Part shown: positions 38,595 to 46,575 of the stretch, in pieces
How the letters are laid out: each line of letters begins with the position of its first letter
Numbering within the stretch: the stretch's first letter is position 1
Source: Pseudidiomarina woesei
GTDB lineage: Bacteria > Pseudomonadota > Gammaproteobacteria > Enterobacterales > Alteromonadaceae
NCBI RefSeq assembly: GCF_001418345.1
Contig: NZ_LIPW01000002.1
Coordinates: 248,001-312,000 of the forward strand
Direction of reading: 5' to 3'
Length of the DNA stretch: 64,000 nt
The notes under the pieces: model-generated
What the model saw: only the letters and a program-made list of their open reading frames with translations
Told to the model about the DNA's origin: nothing
Databases searched by the model: none
Program-made: the position numbers and the translations under genes

Positions 38595-39497
38595 ATGTTC
38601 AGAACCGCTATGTTGTTTTTCTTATCGTTACTCGCGTTTGCTGGCAATTCGGTGATCAACCGTTACGCATTATTAACTCAACATATTGATCCGAATACTT
38701 TTGTGGCAGTTCGCATTGTTAGTGGCGCGGTTGCCATGCTGGTTATTTGGTATACGGTGAAGGTTGTTGCAACATCGCGGCAAGCCAAGCGACAACAGCC
38801 AGCGGTTACCGAAGCCATAAGCAACGTTGCACGACGTGGAACCTGGTGGGGAGCCTTTACCTTGGCTTTATATGCGGTCGCATTTTCGTTGGCTTACAAC
38901 CAATTGGAAACCGGCTTTGGCGCGTTAATTTTGTTCGCCTCTGTGCAGTTGTCCATGCTTGCGGTGGGCTGGGTGCAGGGAAACAAACTAACAGCCAAAG
39001 AAGCGCTTGGCAGCAGTTTAGCCTTGCTCGGGCTCATCTATTTAGTCTATCCCACGCTAGGCGTACCTAGTTCCCTATGGGCCTGCGTTGCCATGGTGAC
39101 GGCGGGTACCGCTTGGGGGCTATATTCACTGCATGGTCGGGGTAGCGCCTCACCATTAACCGACACCACGTTTAATTTCGTGCGCGCCACACCGGTTGTC
39201 GTATTGCTAGTGATCTGGCAATACGGAGACATAGTCATCAGCCCGCAAGGGCTTGTTCTCGCTGTCTGTTCAGGCGTGGTTACGTCAGGGCTTGGCTACG
39301 CCATTTGGTATCTGGTGTTACCCCAGCTTAAGGTTTCAACAGCGGCTATAGGTCAACTCTCGGTACCGCTTATTGCTGCGGTAGGCGGGGTGGTATTTGC
39401 GCGCGAAATAATCACCCAACAACTGGTGGTTGCAGCGCTGCTTATTGTTGGTGGCATGCTGATAGTGATTCGGAAGCCGACAAAGCCATTGAAATAA
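38595..39497 (+). CDS. DMT-superfamily (EamA) transporter
   Basis: 300 residues from the ATG at 38595, with AAGGAT upstream; the open frame extends 16 codons into the sucD terminator and is not used. Ten membrane helices in two EamA repeats are expected: the first half starts FLSLLAFAGNSVINRYAL, the second TAGTAWGLYSLHGRG. These carriers export metabolites such as amino acids; the substrate cannot be read from sequence. It stands alone between the TCA terminator and a hypothetical pair. Confidence 0.85.
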   Translation: MFRTAMLFFLSLLAFAGNSVINRYALLTQHIDPNTFVAVRIVSGAVAMLVIWYTVKVVATSRQAKRQQPAVTEAISNVARRGTWWGAFTLALYAVAFSLAYNQLETGFGALILFASVQLSMLAVGWVQGNKLTAKEALGSSLALLGLIYLVYPTLGVPSSLWACVAMVTAGTAWGLYSLHGRGSASPLTDTTFNFVRATPVVVLLVIWQYGDIVISPQGLVLAVCSGVVTSGLGYAIWYLVLPQLKVSTAAIGQLSVPLIAAVGGVVFAREIITQQLVVAALLIVGGMLIVIRKPTKPLK

Positions 39498-39605
39498 TCT
39501 ACGAACCACTATGATCTTTATAAAATTGTAATATTTAAATTATCTGTCTATTATTAGCGCATAACAAATGTGGTGAGAGTGTTAAAAACTATAAGGATTC
39601 TCTCC

Positions 39606-39890
39606 ATGAAAAAAATAATACTAATTGCTGCGCTAATACTCGCAATTTGGAATTACTACGAAGAGCAACAACCTCGTCCAGAGAACCGTAGCGGTTTGCT
39701 GGCTGAGTTTGTGCAAAGCGTACAGGGTCAAGTATTAAAAAAAGACCCGAAATTTCAATGTGATGGTCGGAAATTCTGTCCTGAAATGACTTCTCGAGCT
39801 GAAGCTGAATTTTTCTTGCGCTTCTGCCCCGATAGCCAGCTCGACGATAATCATAATGGTATTCCGTGTGAAAACGATGCGCGTTTCTAA
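39606..39890 (+). CDS. Small excalibur-domain protein
   Basis: 94 residues from the ATG at 39606 with AAGGA eight bases upstream. An N-terminal hydrophobic helix (about 3-14) should act as signal anchor, followed by a short linker and a C-terminal excalibur calcium-binding domain: FQCDGRKFCPEMTSRAEAEFFL and then DDNHNGIPCE, the EF-hand-like DxDxDGxxCE loop, here with N and H in two of the positions. Three other Cys may form disulfides. Role unknown. Its last 14 bases overlap the start of the ClpP-like gene, so the pair is probably translated together. Confidence 0.75.
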   Translation: MKKIILIAALILAIWNYYEEQQPRPENRSGLLAEFVQSVQGQVLKKDPKFQCDGRKFCPEMTSRAEAEFFLRFCPDSQLDDNHNGIPCENDARF

Positions 39891-41259
39891 GCTGATTAAA
39901 AAGCACTGGCAAGGCGATTACTCGCTAGGCAAGGCTTATTGGCTTATCGGCGTTGGTTTAACTTGCTGTTTAAGCCTCGCGGCATTTGCTCTCAACTCTT
40001 TATTAAATCAATTCGCAGTTGCGCAATCGGTGTATAGCGCGCTTGTAATCTGTTTGTACTCGTTTACCGCGGTATTTACCATATGGCAATTGGTGGGTAT
40101 TTGGCGCTCGGCGAAATATCACACTTCCAATGGCGGGCGGCAGGGCTGGGCAACTGCAGCGCAAGTCATGGTAATAGTTGCCGCATTACGTGCGGTGTTC
40201 GACTTTAACCAGTTTGGTTTGCCAATGATGCAAACTAACGTGGGCTTAATGAACGCCAGTGAGTTAACTAATCAGATCGAGCTTCGTGTGCTTAACCAAG
40301 GCACCGAAATCGAGCTGATAGGCCCGTTGCCATACGGAACTACTGAGAGTGTTCAAGCCATATTACAGCGGTTTCCATCGGTACGAGTTATTCATTTGAA
40401 TTCGCCCGGAGGACGCATTAGCGAAGGCGTTAAGCTATATGATTTAATTCAAGAGTATCAGCTAGATACCTATGTGCCCAGTGAATGCTCAAGTGCCTGT
40501 ACCATTGCTTTTATGGGGGGCCAACAACGGTACTTAAGTAAACGCGGAATTCTGGGGTTTCACAGTGCCTCGCTGCATCAACTTGACGGCGCTGATGTGC
40601 AACAAATTAATGACGACTTTAAGCGTATTTATCGCCAGCATGGTGTTTCCGAAAGCTTTATTCGCCAATCGGTGCGGGTAGATGGAGCGAACATTTGGTA
40701 CCCAGGGCCGTTAGAGTTGATAGAGGCACGAGTGGTGAATGAATTAGTGCAAAGTGACCGTTTTGCACCAAGCAACGCAACCCATAACTTGGCAACTACC
40801 TGGCGTGCGGAGTTGCTCATACAGGGGCCCGATGCCGAGCTAGTCGCTTATTGGCGCGCTAATGTCGATATTATTAACTATTTGAATTATGTTGATGCAC
40901 AATTCTGTGTCGATTACTTATACCCGCAGTGGGCCAAAAAACCGGTGGATGTTGAAGCGCTGATACCGATAAATTTGATCAGTTCATATCGGCAAGCCAA
41001 AACTGACTTAGTTGAACGTACACAACTACGAAACAGTTTTCGCTATCAGCCCGGTAGTGCCAACGTGATGCTAGAGCAGGTGCTCAGCGACGTTGGTCGA
41101 TATGATGCGTTGTATCCTTCGGTATTTCAGCAGCCTAGCGAATACCGGGCTCATGCGCGGTTACTATGTCAGGCCTCTATAGCGGTATATGAAGGAGCTT
41201 TACGGCTGCCTACTCATGAACGGCAAGCTGCGCTGCTGCGGTTTATGCAGCAGCGCTAA
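39877..41259 (+). CDS. Membrane protein with ClpP-like serine protease domain
   Basis: 460 residues from the ATG at 39877 (an ATG at 39856 is possible; neither has a good ribosome site). The N-terminus KKHWQGDYSLGKAYW leads into three membrane helices (about 20-42, 50-76, 91-108). A ClpP/crotonase-fold domain (about 133-290) has the oxyanion motif LNSPGGRI, a likely nucleophile Ser206 in CSSACTIAFMGG, and His229 in LGFHSAS, like the uncharacterised COG3904 group. The C-terminal 150 residues are helical and unrecognised. It may cleave membrane or periplasmic substrates (inference). The overlapping excalibur gene is its natural candidate partner. Confidence 0.7.
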   Translation: MRVSKLIKKHWQGDYSLGKAYWLIGVGLTCCLSLAAFALNSLLNQFAVAQSVYSALVICLYSFTAVFTIWQLVGIWRSAKYHTSNGGRQGWATAAQVMVIVAALRAVFDFNQFGLPMMQTNVGLMNASELTNQIELRVLNQGTEIELIGPLPYGTTESVQAILQRFPSVRVIHLNSPGGRISEGVKLYDLIQEYQLDTYVPSECSSACTIAFMGGQQRYLSKRGILGFHSASLHQLDGADVQQINDDFKRIYRQHGVSESFIRQSVRVDGANIWYPGPLELIEARVVNELVQSDRFAPSNATHNLATTWRAELLIQGPDAELVAYWRANVDIINYLNYVDAQFCVDYLYPQWAKKPVDVEALIPINLISSYRQAKTDLVERTQLRNSFRYQPGSANVMLEQVLSDVGRYDALYPSVFQQPSEYRAHARLLCQASIAVYEGALRLPTHERQAALLRFMQQR

Positions 41260-41272
41260 GCATTAATTGAGT

Positions 41273-41833
41273 TTATAACGCAACAATAGCTTCTTCAGCG
41301 GCCGCTAAGGCTTGCTGCCGAGGCTCATCACCTAGGTTAACACCCTCGGCGCGCACTACATGTACGTCGGTAATGCCAATAAACGCCAGCACATGACGCA
41401 AATAGCTCTCTTGATGATCAAGGGCTGCCGCTTCGCCTTGGCTATAAACACCGCCACGACCTGAGGCGATATACGCCGTTTTGCCTTGCAATAAGCCTTG
41501 TGAGCCTTGCTCGGTGTATTTAAACGTTACGCCGGCTTTGAGAACGCGATCAAGCCAAGCTTTCAATTGCGTAGGAATAGTAAAGTTGTACATGGGGGCG
41601 CCAATCACTAACACATCGGCCGCTTGCAATTCTGCCAGTAATTCTTCGCTAAGTGCATTTTGCTCAGCCAATAGCGTTTCTGCATCTAAGTGTGGCACTG
41701 GGTTCACAACTAAATCGCGGTGGGTTACTTGGGCATTGGTATTGCGGGTTAAATGCGCAACCACGTCGCGGCTTAGTTTACGGCTCACTGATTGCTCAAT
41801 AAATATACCTGAGTCAATGTGTAGAATGTTCAT
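41273..41833 (-). CDS. azoR: FMN-dependent NADH-azoreductase/quinone reductase AzoR
   Basis: 186 residues from the ATG at 41831-41833; the open frame extends 42 codons into the control region. A flavodoxin-like fold: N-terminal MNILHIDSGIF with SVSRKLSR for FMN phosphate, APMYNFTIPTQLKAWLDRVL, and ASGRGGVYSQG for the flavin ring. The family reduces quinones by two electrons and azo compounds in vitro, and responds to thiol-reactive stress. It is divergent from a LysR regulator whose likely operator lies between them, so AzoR is its probable target. Confidence 0.9.
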   Translation of the reverse strand: MNILHIDSGIFIEQSVSRKLSRDVVAHLTRNTNAQVTHRDLVVNPVPHLDAETLLAEQNALSEELLAELQAADVLVIGAPMYNFTIPTQLKAWLDRVLKAGVTFKYTEQGSQGLLQGKTAYIASGRGGVYSQGEAAALDHQESYLRHVLAFIGITDVHVVRAEGVNLGDEPRQQALAAAEEAIVAL

Positions 41834-41926
41834 ATAAAAACCTCTCAAAACTGTTGTGCGCTGTAGGGTAAAAAGCTGATGGGGGTCATGATATAAGCGT
41901 TCCGTTTTCAGCGGTAGTGGGCTATA

Positions 41927-41954
41927 TTGGAAAGTGTTGTTCCAAAAATGGAAC
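41927..41954. promoter_or_regulatory. Overlapping palindromes, likely LysR operator between azoR and its regulator
   Basis: Three half-sites in a row: TTGGAA (41927-41932), TTCCAA (41940-41945) and TGGAAC (41949-41954). The first two form an inverted repeat with a 7-base gap, and GTTCCA/TGGAAC a second with a 4-base gap. The position, 36-63 bases before the LysR ATG and about 95-120 before azoR, fits a shared LysR operator. Confidence 0.55.
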
Positions 41955-41989
41955 ACCATCTTTGCGGCTATTTAGCTACGAGAGGCGCC

Positions 41990-42922
41990 ATGAGCTTACC
42001 AGACTTAACCAATTACATGATATTCGCGCGGGTTGCTGCGGCGGGCAGTATTAGCGCTGGTGCGCGCGAGCTGAATATGCCCAAGTCGACCATTAGCCGC
42101 CGCTTAACCGAACTTGAAGAAGCCCAAGGCGTTCGATTACTGCACCGCAGCACGCGCGGCTTAAAGCTAACCGATATTGGGCAAGCATTTTTAGTGCATT
42201 GCGAAACCATGGTGGCCGCTGCTGAAGCGGCTCAGCAGGTCACGCAATTGGTACAAGAAACCCCACGCGGCGATATTCACGTTAGCTCGCCCTATGCTAT
42301 TAGCCAGAGCATGTTGGTTCATTTGTTACCCGAGTTTTTAGCGCGATATCCCGAGGTGAGGGTCAATTTAATGGTGACCAATCGGCCAGTTAACCTTATT
42401 GACGAGGGCATTGATGTTGCGTTGCGGGTACGTGCCACAATTGAAGACTCATCACTCATTGCGCGGCCATTATCTGACGCACCGCAAACCTTGTTCAAAA
42501 GCCCCAATAAAGGAGACGTGGGGGCCATGCAGCAATCGTTACAGCATCCGCTTGATCTGGTGCATTTTCCTCACCTAAGTTTGCATTACACCAGTGGGCG
42601 ATATCGATATGATTTAACGGCCAGCCATGGTGAAAAGCTGACGGTGAGCTTTCGTCCGCGGTTGATCACCGACGATATGATTGTGCTGCGCGAGGCTGCA
42701 ATAGCAGGGCTTGGAATTGTTGCCTTGCCCAATTACATGTGTGAGGACGCCGTTGCGGCAGGTTTACTTGAGCCGGTACTGCCGCAGTGGTCATTACCCA
42801 TGGGCATTATGCACATGGTCTATCCTTATCGAAGAGGGTTATTGCCGGCCGTGCGCGTATTTGTCGATTATCTTGCCGAACATTTGCCCGCTACGGCGCA
42901 ACGCTCACTAAATACGACATAA
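41990..42922 (+). CDS. LysR-family transcriptional regulator
   Basis: 310 residues from the ATG at 41990 with GAGAGG upstream; the longer open frame begins at a TTG inside the operator. The N-terminal helix-turn-helix shows FARVAAAGSISAGARELNMPKSTISRRLTELE, given here in pieces: AAAGSISAGARELN and KSTISRRLTELEEAQG. HRSTRGLKLT forms the wing. The effector domain of about 200 residues follows, of the type common in LysR proteins paired with quinone reductases. It is divergent from azoR and could autoregulate. Confidence 0.9.
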   Translation: MSLPDLTNYMIFARVAAAGSISAGARELNMPKSTISRRLTELEEAQGVRLLHRSTRGLKLTDIGQAFLVHCETMVAAAEAAQQVTQLVQETPRGDIHVSSPYAISQSMLVHLLPEFLARYPEVRVNLMVTNRPVNLIDEGIDVALRVRATIEDSSLIARPLSDAPQTLFKSPNKGDVGAMQQSLQHPLDLVHFPHLSLHYTSGRYRYDLTASHGEKLTVSFRPRLITDDMIVLREAAIAGLGIVALPNYMCEDAVAAGLLEPVLPQWSLPMGIMHMVYPYRRGLLPAVRVFVDYLAEHLPATAQRSLNTT

Positions 42923-42994
42923 GGGCTTTTATTTTTAAGCCAAGCCACTACAATCATTCAAACAAGCGTTTAAAAATAACAATAAGGCACGGTT

Positions 42995-44221
42995 ATGGAC
43001 TTTACTCCCAGTGACAAAACGTTGCAGTATCGCAAGCAACTCATTGCGTTTATGCGTGAACACATAGAGCCGATAGAAGCGGATTACCACAAAGAAAACC
43101 GCCGTTTAAATGGCGATGCGAACTGGTGTGAATGGCAGGTACCGCCTGTGGTTGAAACCTTGAAAGCCAAGGCAAAAGCGGCTGGCTTGTGGAACTTATT
43201 TTTGCCTGATGCGCAATTAGGTGCTGGGATGTCGACGCTAGATTATGCGCCCTTGGCGGAAGTGATGGGCCATAGCTTACTTGCGCCAGAAATATTCAAT
43301 TGTAACGCGCCCGACACTGGCAATATGGAAGTGTTGTACCACTTTGGCAGTGACGCGCAACGTGAACAATGGCTGACGCCATTACTCAGTGGTGACATAC
43401 GGTCAGTGTTTTGCATGACCGAGCCCGACGTGGCTTCGTCCGATGCCACCAATATGCAAGCTCGTATTGTTGCCGACGGTGATGAGGTGGTGATAACTGG
43501 CCGCAAATGGTGGTCTACTGGCCTTGGTCACCCCAATGCAAAATTTGCCATTGTGATGGGGCTTACCGACCCTGAGGCGGCCAAACATCAACGCCATTCC
43601 ATGGTCATTGTGCCCTTAGATACCCCAGGTGTAACCATTGAACGTATGTTGCCGGCTTTTGGCGAATATGATGCGCCTTATGGTCACGGCGAAGTTTTCT
43701 TTGACCAAGTTCGGGTGCCAAAAGCCAATGTGATCGGAAACTTGGGTGATGGCTTCAAAATTGCCCAAGGGCGCTTAGGCCCGGGCCGCATTCATCATTG
43801 CATGCGCGCCATTGGCGCGGCAGAAAAGGCTCTGCAATTATTTATGCGCCGTGGGCAAGAGCGAATTGCCTTTGGTAAGCCATTGCTGCAACTGAATGGC
43901 AATTTAGAGCGCGTGGCGGACATGCGTATTGCCATTGATCAAGCGCGTTTACTCACCTTTTATGCAGCCTGGAAAATTGACCAAGTGGGCGCCATGAAGG
44001 CGCTGGCGGAAATCTCAGCAATTAAAGTGGTTGCCCCTAACGTGCTACAACAGGTGGTGGATGAAGCCATTCAGCTGTTTGGTGGCGCCGGCGTGAGCCA
44101 TGACACGCCGTTAACTGGTTTGTTTGCTATGGCGCGTGCGCTGCGTATTGCCGATGGCCCAGACGCCGTGCATCGCAATACCATTGCTAAAGTTGAATTA
44201 GCCAAGTATCGGGAGGCATAA
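42995..44221 (+). CDS. Acyl-CoA dehydrogenase of the ACAD10/11 type
   Basis: 408 residues: N-terminal helical domain, middle beta domain with FCMTEPDVASSDATNM and ITGRKWWSTGLGHP, and C-terminal helical domain with FGKPLLQLNG and QLFGGAGVSHDTPL. FAD-dependent fold. The length and sequence style are those of the branch that includes the C-terminal half of human ACAD10/ACAD11 and bacterial LvaC, rather than classical beta-oxidation enzymes. It is followed with no gap by a phosphotransferase of the kind fused to it in ACAD10/11, which strongly supports a role in 4-hydroxyacyl-CoA breakdown. Confidence 0.88.
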   Translation: MDFTPSDKTLQYRKQLIAFMREHIEPIEADYHKENRRLNGDANWCEWQVPPVVETLKAKAKAAGLWNLFLPDAQLGAGMSTLDYAPLAEVMGHSLLAPEIFNCNAPDTGNMEVLYHFGSDAQREQWLTPLLSGDIRSVFCMTEPDVASSDATNMQARIVADGDEVVITGRKWWSTGLGHPNAKFAIVMGLTDPEAAKHQRHSMVIVPLDTPGVTIERMLPAFGEYDAPYGHGEVFFDQVRVPKANVIGNLGDGFKIAQGRLGPGRIHHCMRAIGAAEKALQLFMRRGQERIAFGKPLLQLNGNLERVADMRIAIDQARLLTFYAAWKIDQVGAMKALAEISAIKVVAPNVLQQVVDEAIQLFGGAGVSHDTPLTGLFAMARALRIADGPDAVHRNTIAKVELAKYREA

Positions 44222-45286
44222 GTGGCCAGTCATATTGAAGACGTTGCTGGGCAAGTGCGCGAGGGCGAACAACTACCTGAGGCACAGCTAGCGGCGTGGT
44301 TACAGCAACAGCTACCCGAATTGCAGGGGGCCATGCAGGTAACCCAGTATAGTGGTGGGGCCTCAAATTGGACCTACCGTTTGCAGTTTGATAACGCCGA
44401 TTTAATTCTCCGTCGTCCGCCAGCTGGCACCAAAGCCAAGTCGGCCCATGACATGGGCCGTGAGTATCGTATTCAAAAAGCGCTGAAGCCAGTATTTTCG
44501 TACGTGCCGTCTGTGCGCTTGTACACCGACGATGACAGCATTATTGGCGATGAATTTTATGTTATGGACCGGGTGGCTGGCATTATTCCGCGTAAGAATA
44601 TGCCGCGCGAACTGCAGTTATCTGAGCAACAAACCCGTGAATTATGTCAAAACGCTTTAGATGTGTTAATTGAACTACACCAAGTAGATATTGAAGCTGC
44701 CGGCCTGACAGACTTAGCGAAAGGTGCCGGCTATACCGAACGCCAAGTTAGCGGCTGGTGTGAGCGTTATAAGCAAGCCAAAACCTGGAACGTGCCGTCG
44801 GGTAAGGGCATTATGCGCTGGCTAAAAGCTAATATGCCCGCCACCGAAACAATTTGCATGACGCATAACGATTTTCGCTTTGATAACCTTGTGCTTGATG
44901 TAAACGACCCAACCCGAATTATTGGTGTGTTAGATTGGGAGTTAGCCACTTTAGGCAACCCACTGATGGACCTAGGTAACAGCTTAGCGTACTGGATTCA
45001 AGCTGATGACGACCGTATTGCGCGCTCGACAAGGCGCCAACCCACCCATTTACCGGGCATGTTCACCCGCGCCGAAGTCATTAACTACTATTGCGAAAAA
45101 ATGGGCGTGAATGTCGCCGATTTTCGTTTTTACGAAGTGTTTGGGCTATTTCGTTTAAGCGTTATTGCCCAACAAATTTACTACCGCTATCACCATAAGC
45201 AAACGCGCAATCCGGCCTTCAAAAACTTCTGGTTTTTGGTGAATTACTTGCATTGGCGTGCCCGTAAATTAATGAAGAATAAATAG
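44222..45286 (+). CDS. APH-family phosphotransferase, probable 4-hydroxyacyl-CoA kinase
   Basis: 354 residues. It starts at GTG 44222, the base after the ACAD stop, with GGGAGG upstream. Protein-kinase-like fold of the aminoglycoside phosphotransferase family: NWTYRLQFDNADLILRRPP region with the nucleotide Lys/Arg, then catalytic THNDFRFDNLV (Brenner motif) and the metal-binding VLDWELATLGNP. Relatives form the N-terminal part of human ACAD10/11 and LvaA of Pseudomonas, which phosphorylate the 4-hydroxy group so the dehydrogenase can remove it. Antibiotic resistance is unlikely given the context. Confidence 0.87.
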   Translation: MASHIEDVAGQVREGEQLPEAQLAAWLQQQLPELQGAMQVTQYSGGASNWTYRLQFDNADLILRRPPAGTKAKSAHDMGREYRIQKALKPVFSYVPSVRLYTDDDSIIGDEFYVMDRVAGIIPRKNMPRELQLSEQQTRELCQNALDVLIELHQVDIEAAGLTDLAKGAGYTERQVSGWCERYKQAKTWNVPSGKGIMRWLKANMPATETICMTHNDFRFDNLVLDVNDPTRIIGVLDWELATLGNPLMDLGNSLAYWIQADDDRIARSTRRQPTHLPGMFTRAEVINYYCEKMGVNVADFRFYEVFGLFRLSVIAQQIYYRYHHKQTRNPAFKNFWFLVNYLHWRARKLMKNK

Positions 45287-45299
45287 ATTAAGGAATAAC

Positions 45300-46052
45300 A
45301 TGCGTAAAACAATATTAATTACCGGCGCCAGTTCTGGCTTAGGCGAAGGTATGGCCCGTGAATTTGCCAAGCAGGGCCGTAATTTAGCCCTGTGCGCACG
45401 CCGCACTGAGCGTCTTGAGGGCTTAAAGCAAGAGCTTGAGCACCAGTACCCAAACATAAAAGTGTCCGTTAAAGCGCTTGACGTAAATAAACATGACGAC
45501 GTATTTGCGGTGTTTAAAGCTTTTAAAGAAGAACTTGGCAGCATTGACCGCGTTATTGTAAATGCCGGAATGGGCAAGGGCGCCTCACTGGGTACTGGCT
45601 ATTTTTATGCCAACGTGCAAACCGCACAAACCAATTTTGTTGCGGCATTGGCTCAGTGCGAAGCCGCTTTAGAAATTTTCCGTGAGCAAAACAGTGGGCA
45701 TTTGGTGACTATTAGTTCAATTAGTGCGCTGCGTGGCATGCCGCGGGCAATGACGGTTTATGCTGCCACTAAAGCCGGTTTGCTAGCCTTAACCGAAGGT
45801 ATTCGTGCTGATTTAATTAAATCGCGTTCACCAATTAAAGTAAGCGCAATTTTGCCTGGCTATATACGCTCAGAAATAAACGAAAAAGTAAAAAACACAC
45901 CGTTTATGATCGACACCGAAACCGGCTGTCGCAAGTTAGTGCAAGCTATTGAAAAAGAGCCCGTACAGGCCTTTGTGCCTGGATGGCCTTGGGCTTTGAT
46001 TGGCTTTTTAATGAAGCGATTACCGTTGAAGTGGGTCATGAAGCTGGGCTAA
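45300..46052 (+). CDS. Short-chain dehydrogenase/reductase
   Basis: 250 residues with AAGGA before the ATG. Classical SDR Rossmann motif ITGASSGLGEGMA (TGxxxGxG), VNAGMGKG, catalytic Ser in TISSISALRGMP, and YAATKAG with the catalytic Tyr and Lys. It begins 13 bases after the kinase gene and is the third gene of that unit. A plausible role is oxidation or reduction of a hydroxyacyl intermediate (inference). A Lys/Pro-rich C-terminus with a hydrophobic stretch (WPWALIGFLMKRL) suggests membrane association. Confidence 0.88.
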   Translation: MRKTILITGASSGLGEGMAREFAKQGRNLALCARRTERLEGLKQELEHQYPNIKVSVKALDVNKHDDVFAVFKAFKEELGSIDRVIVNAGMGKGASLGTGYFYANVQTAQTNFVAALAQCEAALEIFREQNSGHLVTISSISALRGMPRAMTVYAATKAGLLALTEGIRADLIKSRSPIKVSAILPGYIRSEINEKVKNTPFMIDTETGCRKLVQAIEKEPVQAFVPGWPWALIGFLMKRLPLKWVMKLG

Positions 46053-46084
46053 TGCTGCGCCGTTGTTGGTTGGCAGAAGCCCAC

Positions 46085-46564
46085 TTAAAGTGGGCATTCG
46101 GTGTCAGTGCGTTCGGCACTAATACTAATGGTGTTAGCCGGCATATTAGCCGGTTGGTAAATAACCGAGCTCTCCGCTAAATTAATGTCGCCACGGCTAT
46201 GGCCGTGGTGCATTACTAATTCGCGATCGCGTTGCCAACTAACTGTTAAACACTCACCTAATTGCGCCGTCGCTAAACGGGTCCAATCGTCTAACAACGG
46301 CTCATAAAGCCATACCTCATAGCCTTGCCAGGGTGCAGAATCATCGCCCCGCTGGCACTGGTAAACATGAATTTCGCCGCCGTTATCGGGGGTACTAATG
46401 AGTTGCAGCGACTGACAGTTGGCAACTGTAGGTGGGGCAGGTTCAAAAACAGTTAATTTGTAAATTAACACCGCAGTAAATAATACCGCTAGGGTAATGC
46501 CAGCAGCGAGTAGCCATAAACCAATACGCCGAGTAAAAGCTTGAATTGATTTAATTAATCCCAT
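46085..46564 (-). CDS. Hypothetical membrane-anchored protein
   Basis: 159 residues I do not recognise. A short basic N-terminus precedes one membrane helix (about 14-36); the rest, about 120 residues, should lie in the periplasm and is beta-like, with four Cys that could form two disulfides. It starts 11 bases after the pirin gene stop on the same strand, so the two are probably co-transcribed. There is no terminator between its stop and the convergent SDR gene, which ends 32 bases away. Confidence 0.65.
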   Translation of the reverse strand: MGLIKSIQAFTRRIGLWLLAAGITLAVLFTAVLIYKLTVFEPAPPTVANCQSLQLISTPDNGGEIHVYQCQRGDDSAPWQGYEVWLYEPLLDDWTRLATAQLGECLTVSWQRDRELVMHHGHSRGDINLAESSVIYQPANMPANTISISAERTDTECPL

Positions 46565-46575
46565 GTTAATTCACA

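Noticed and set aside
42923-42945. Hairpin ggctt-N8-aagcc after the LysR gene as a terminator
   Set aside because: The T-rich stretch is in the loop, not after the stem, and the stem is only five bases.
44222-45286. Aminoglycoside resistance gene
   Set aside because: The APH fold alone suggested this, but the partner dehydrogenase and the ACAD10/11-like combination indicate a metabolic kinase.
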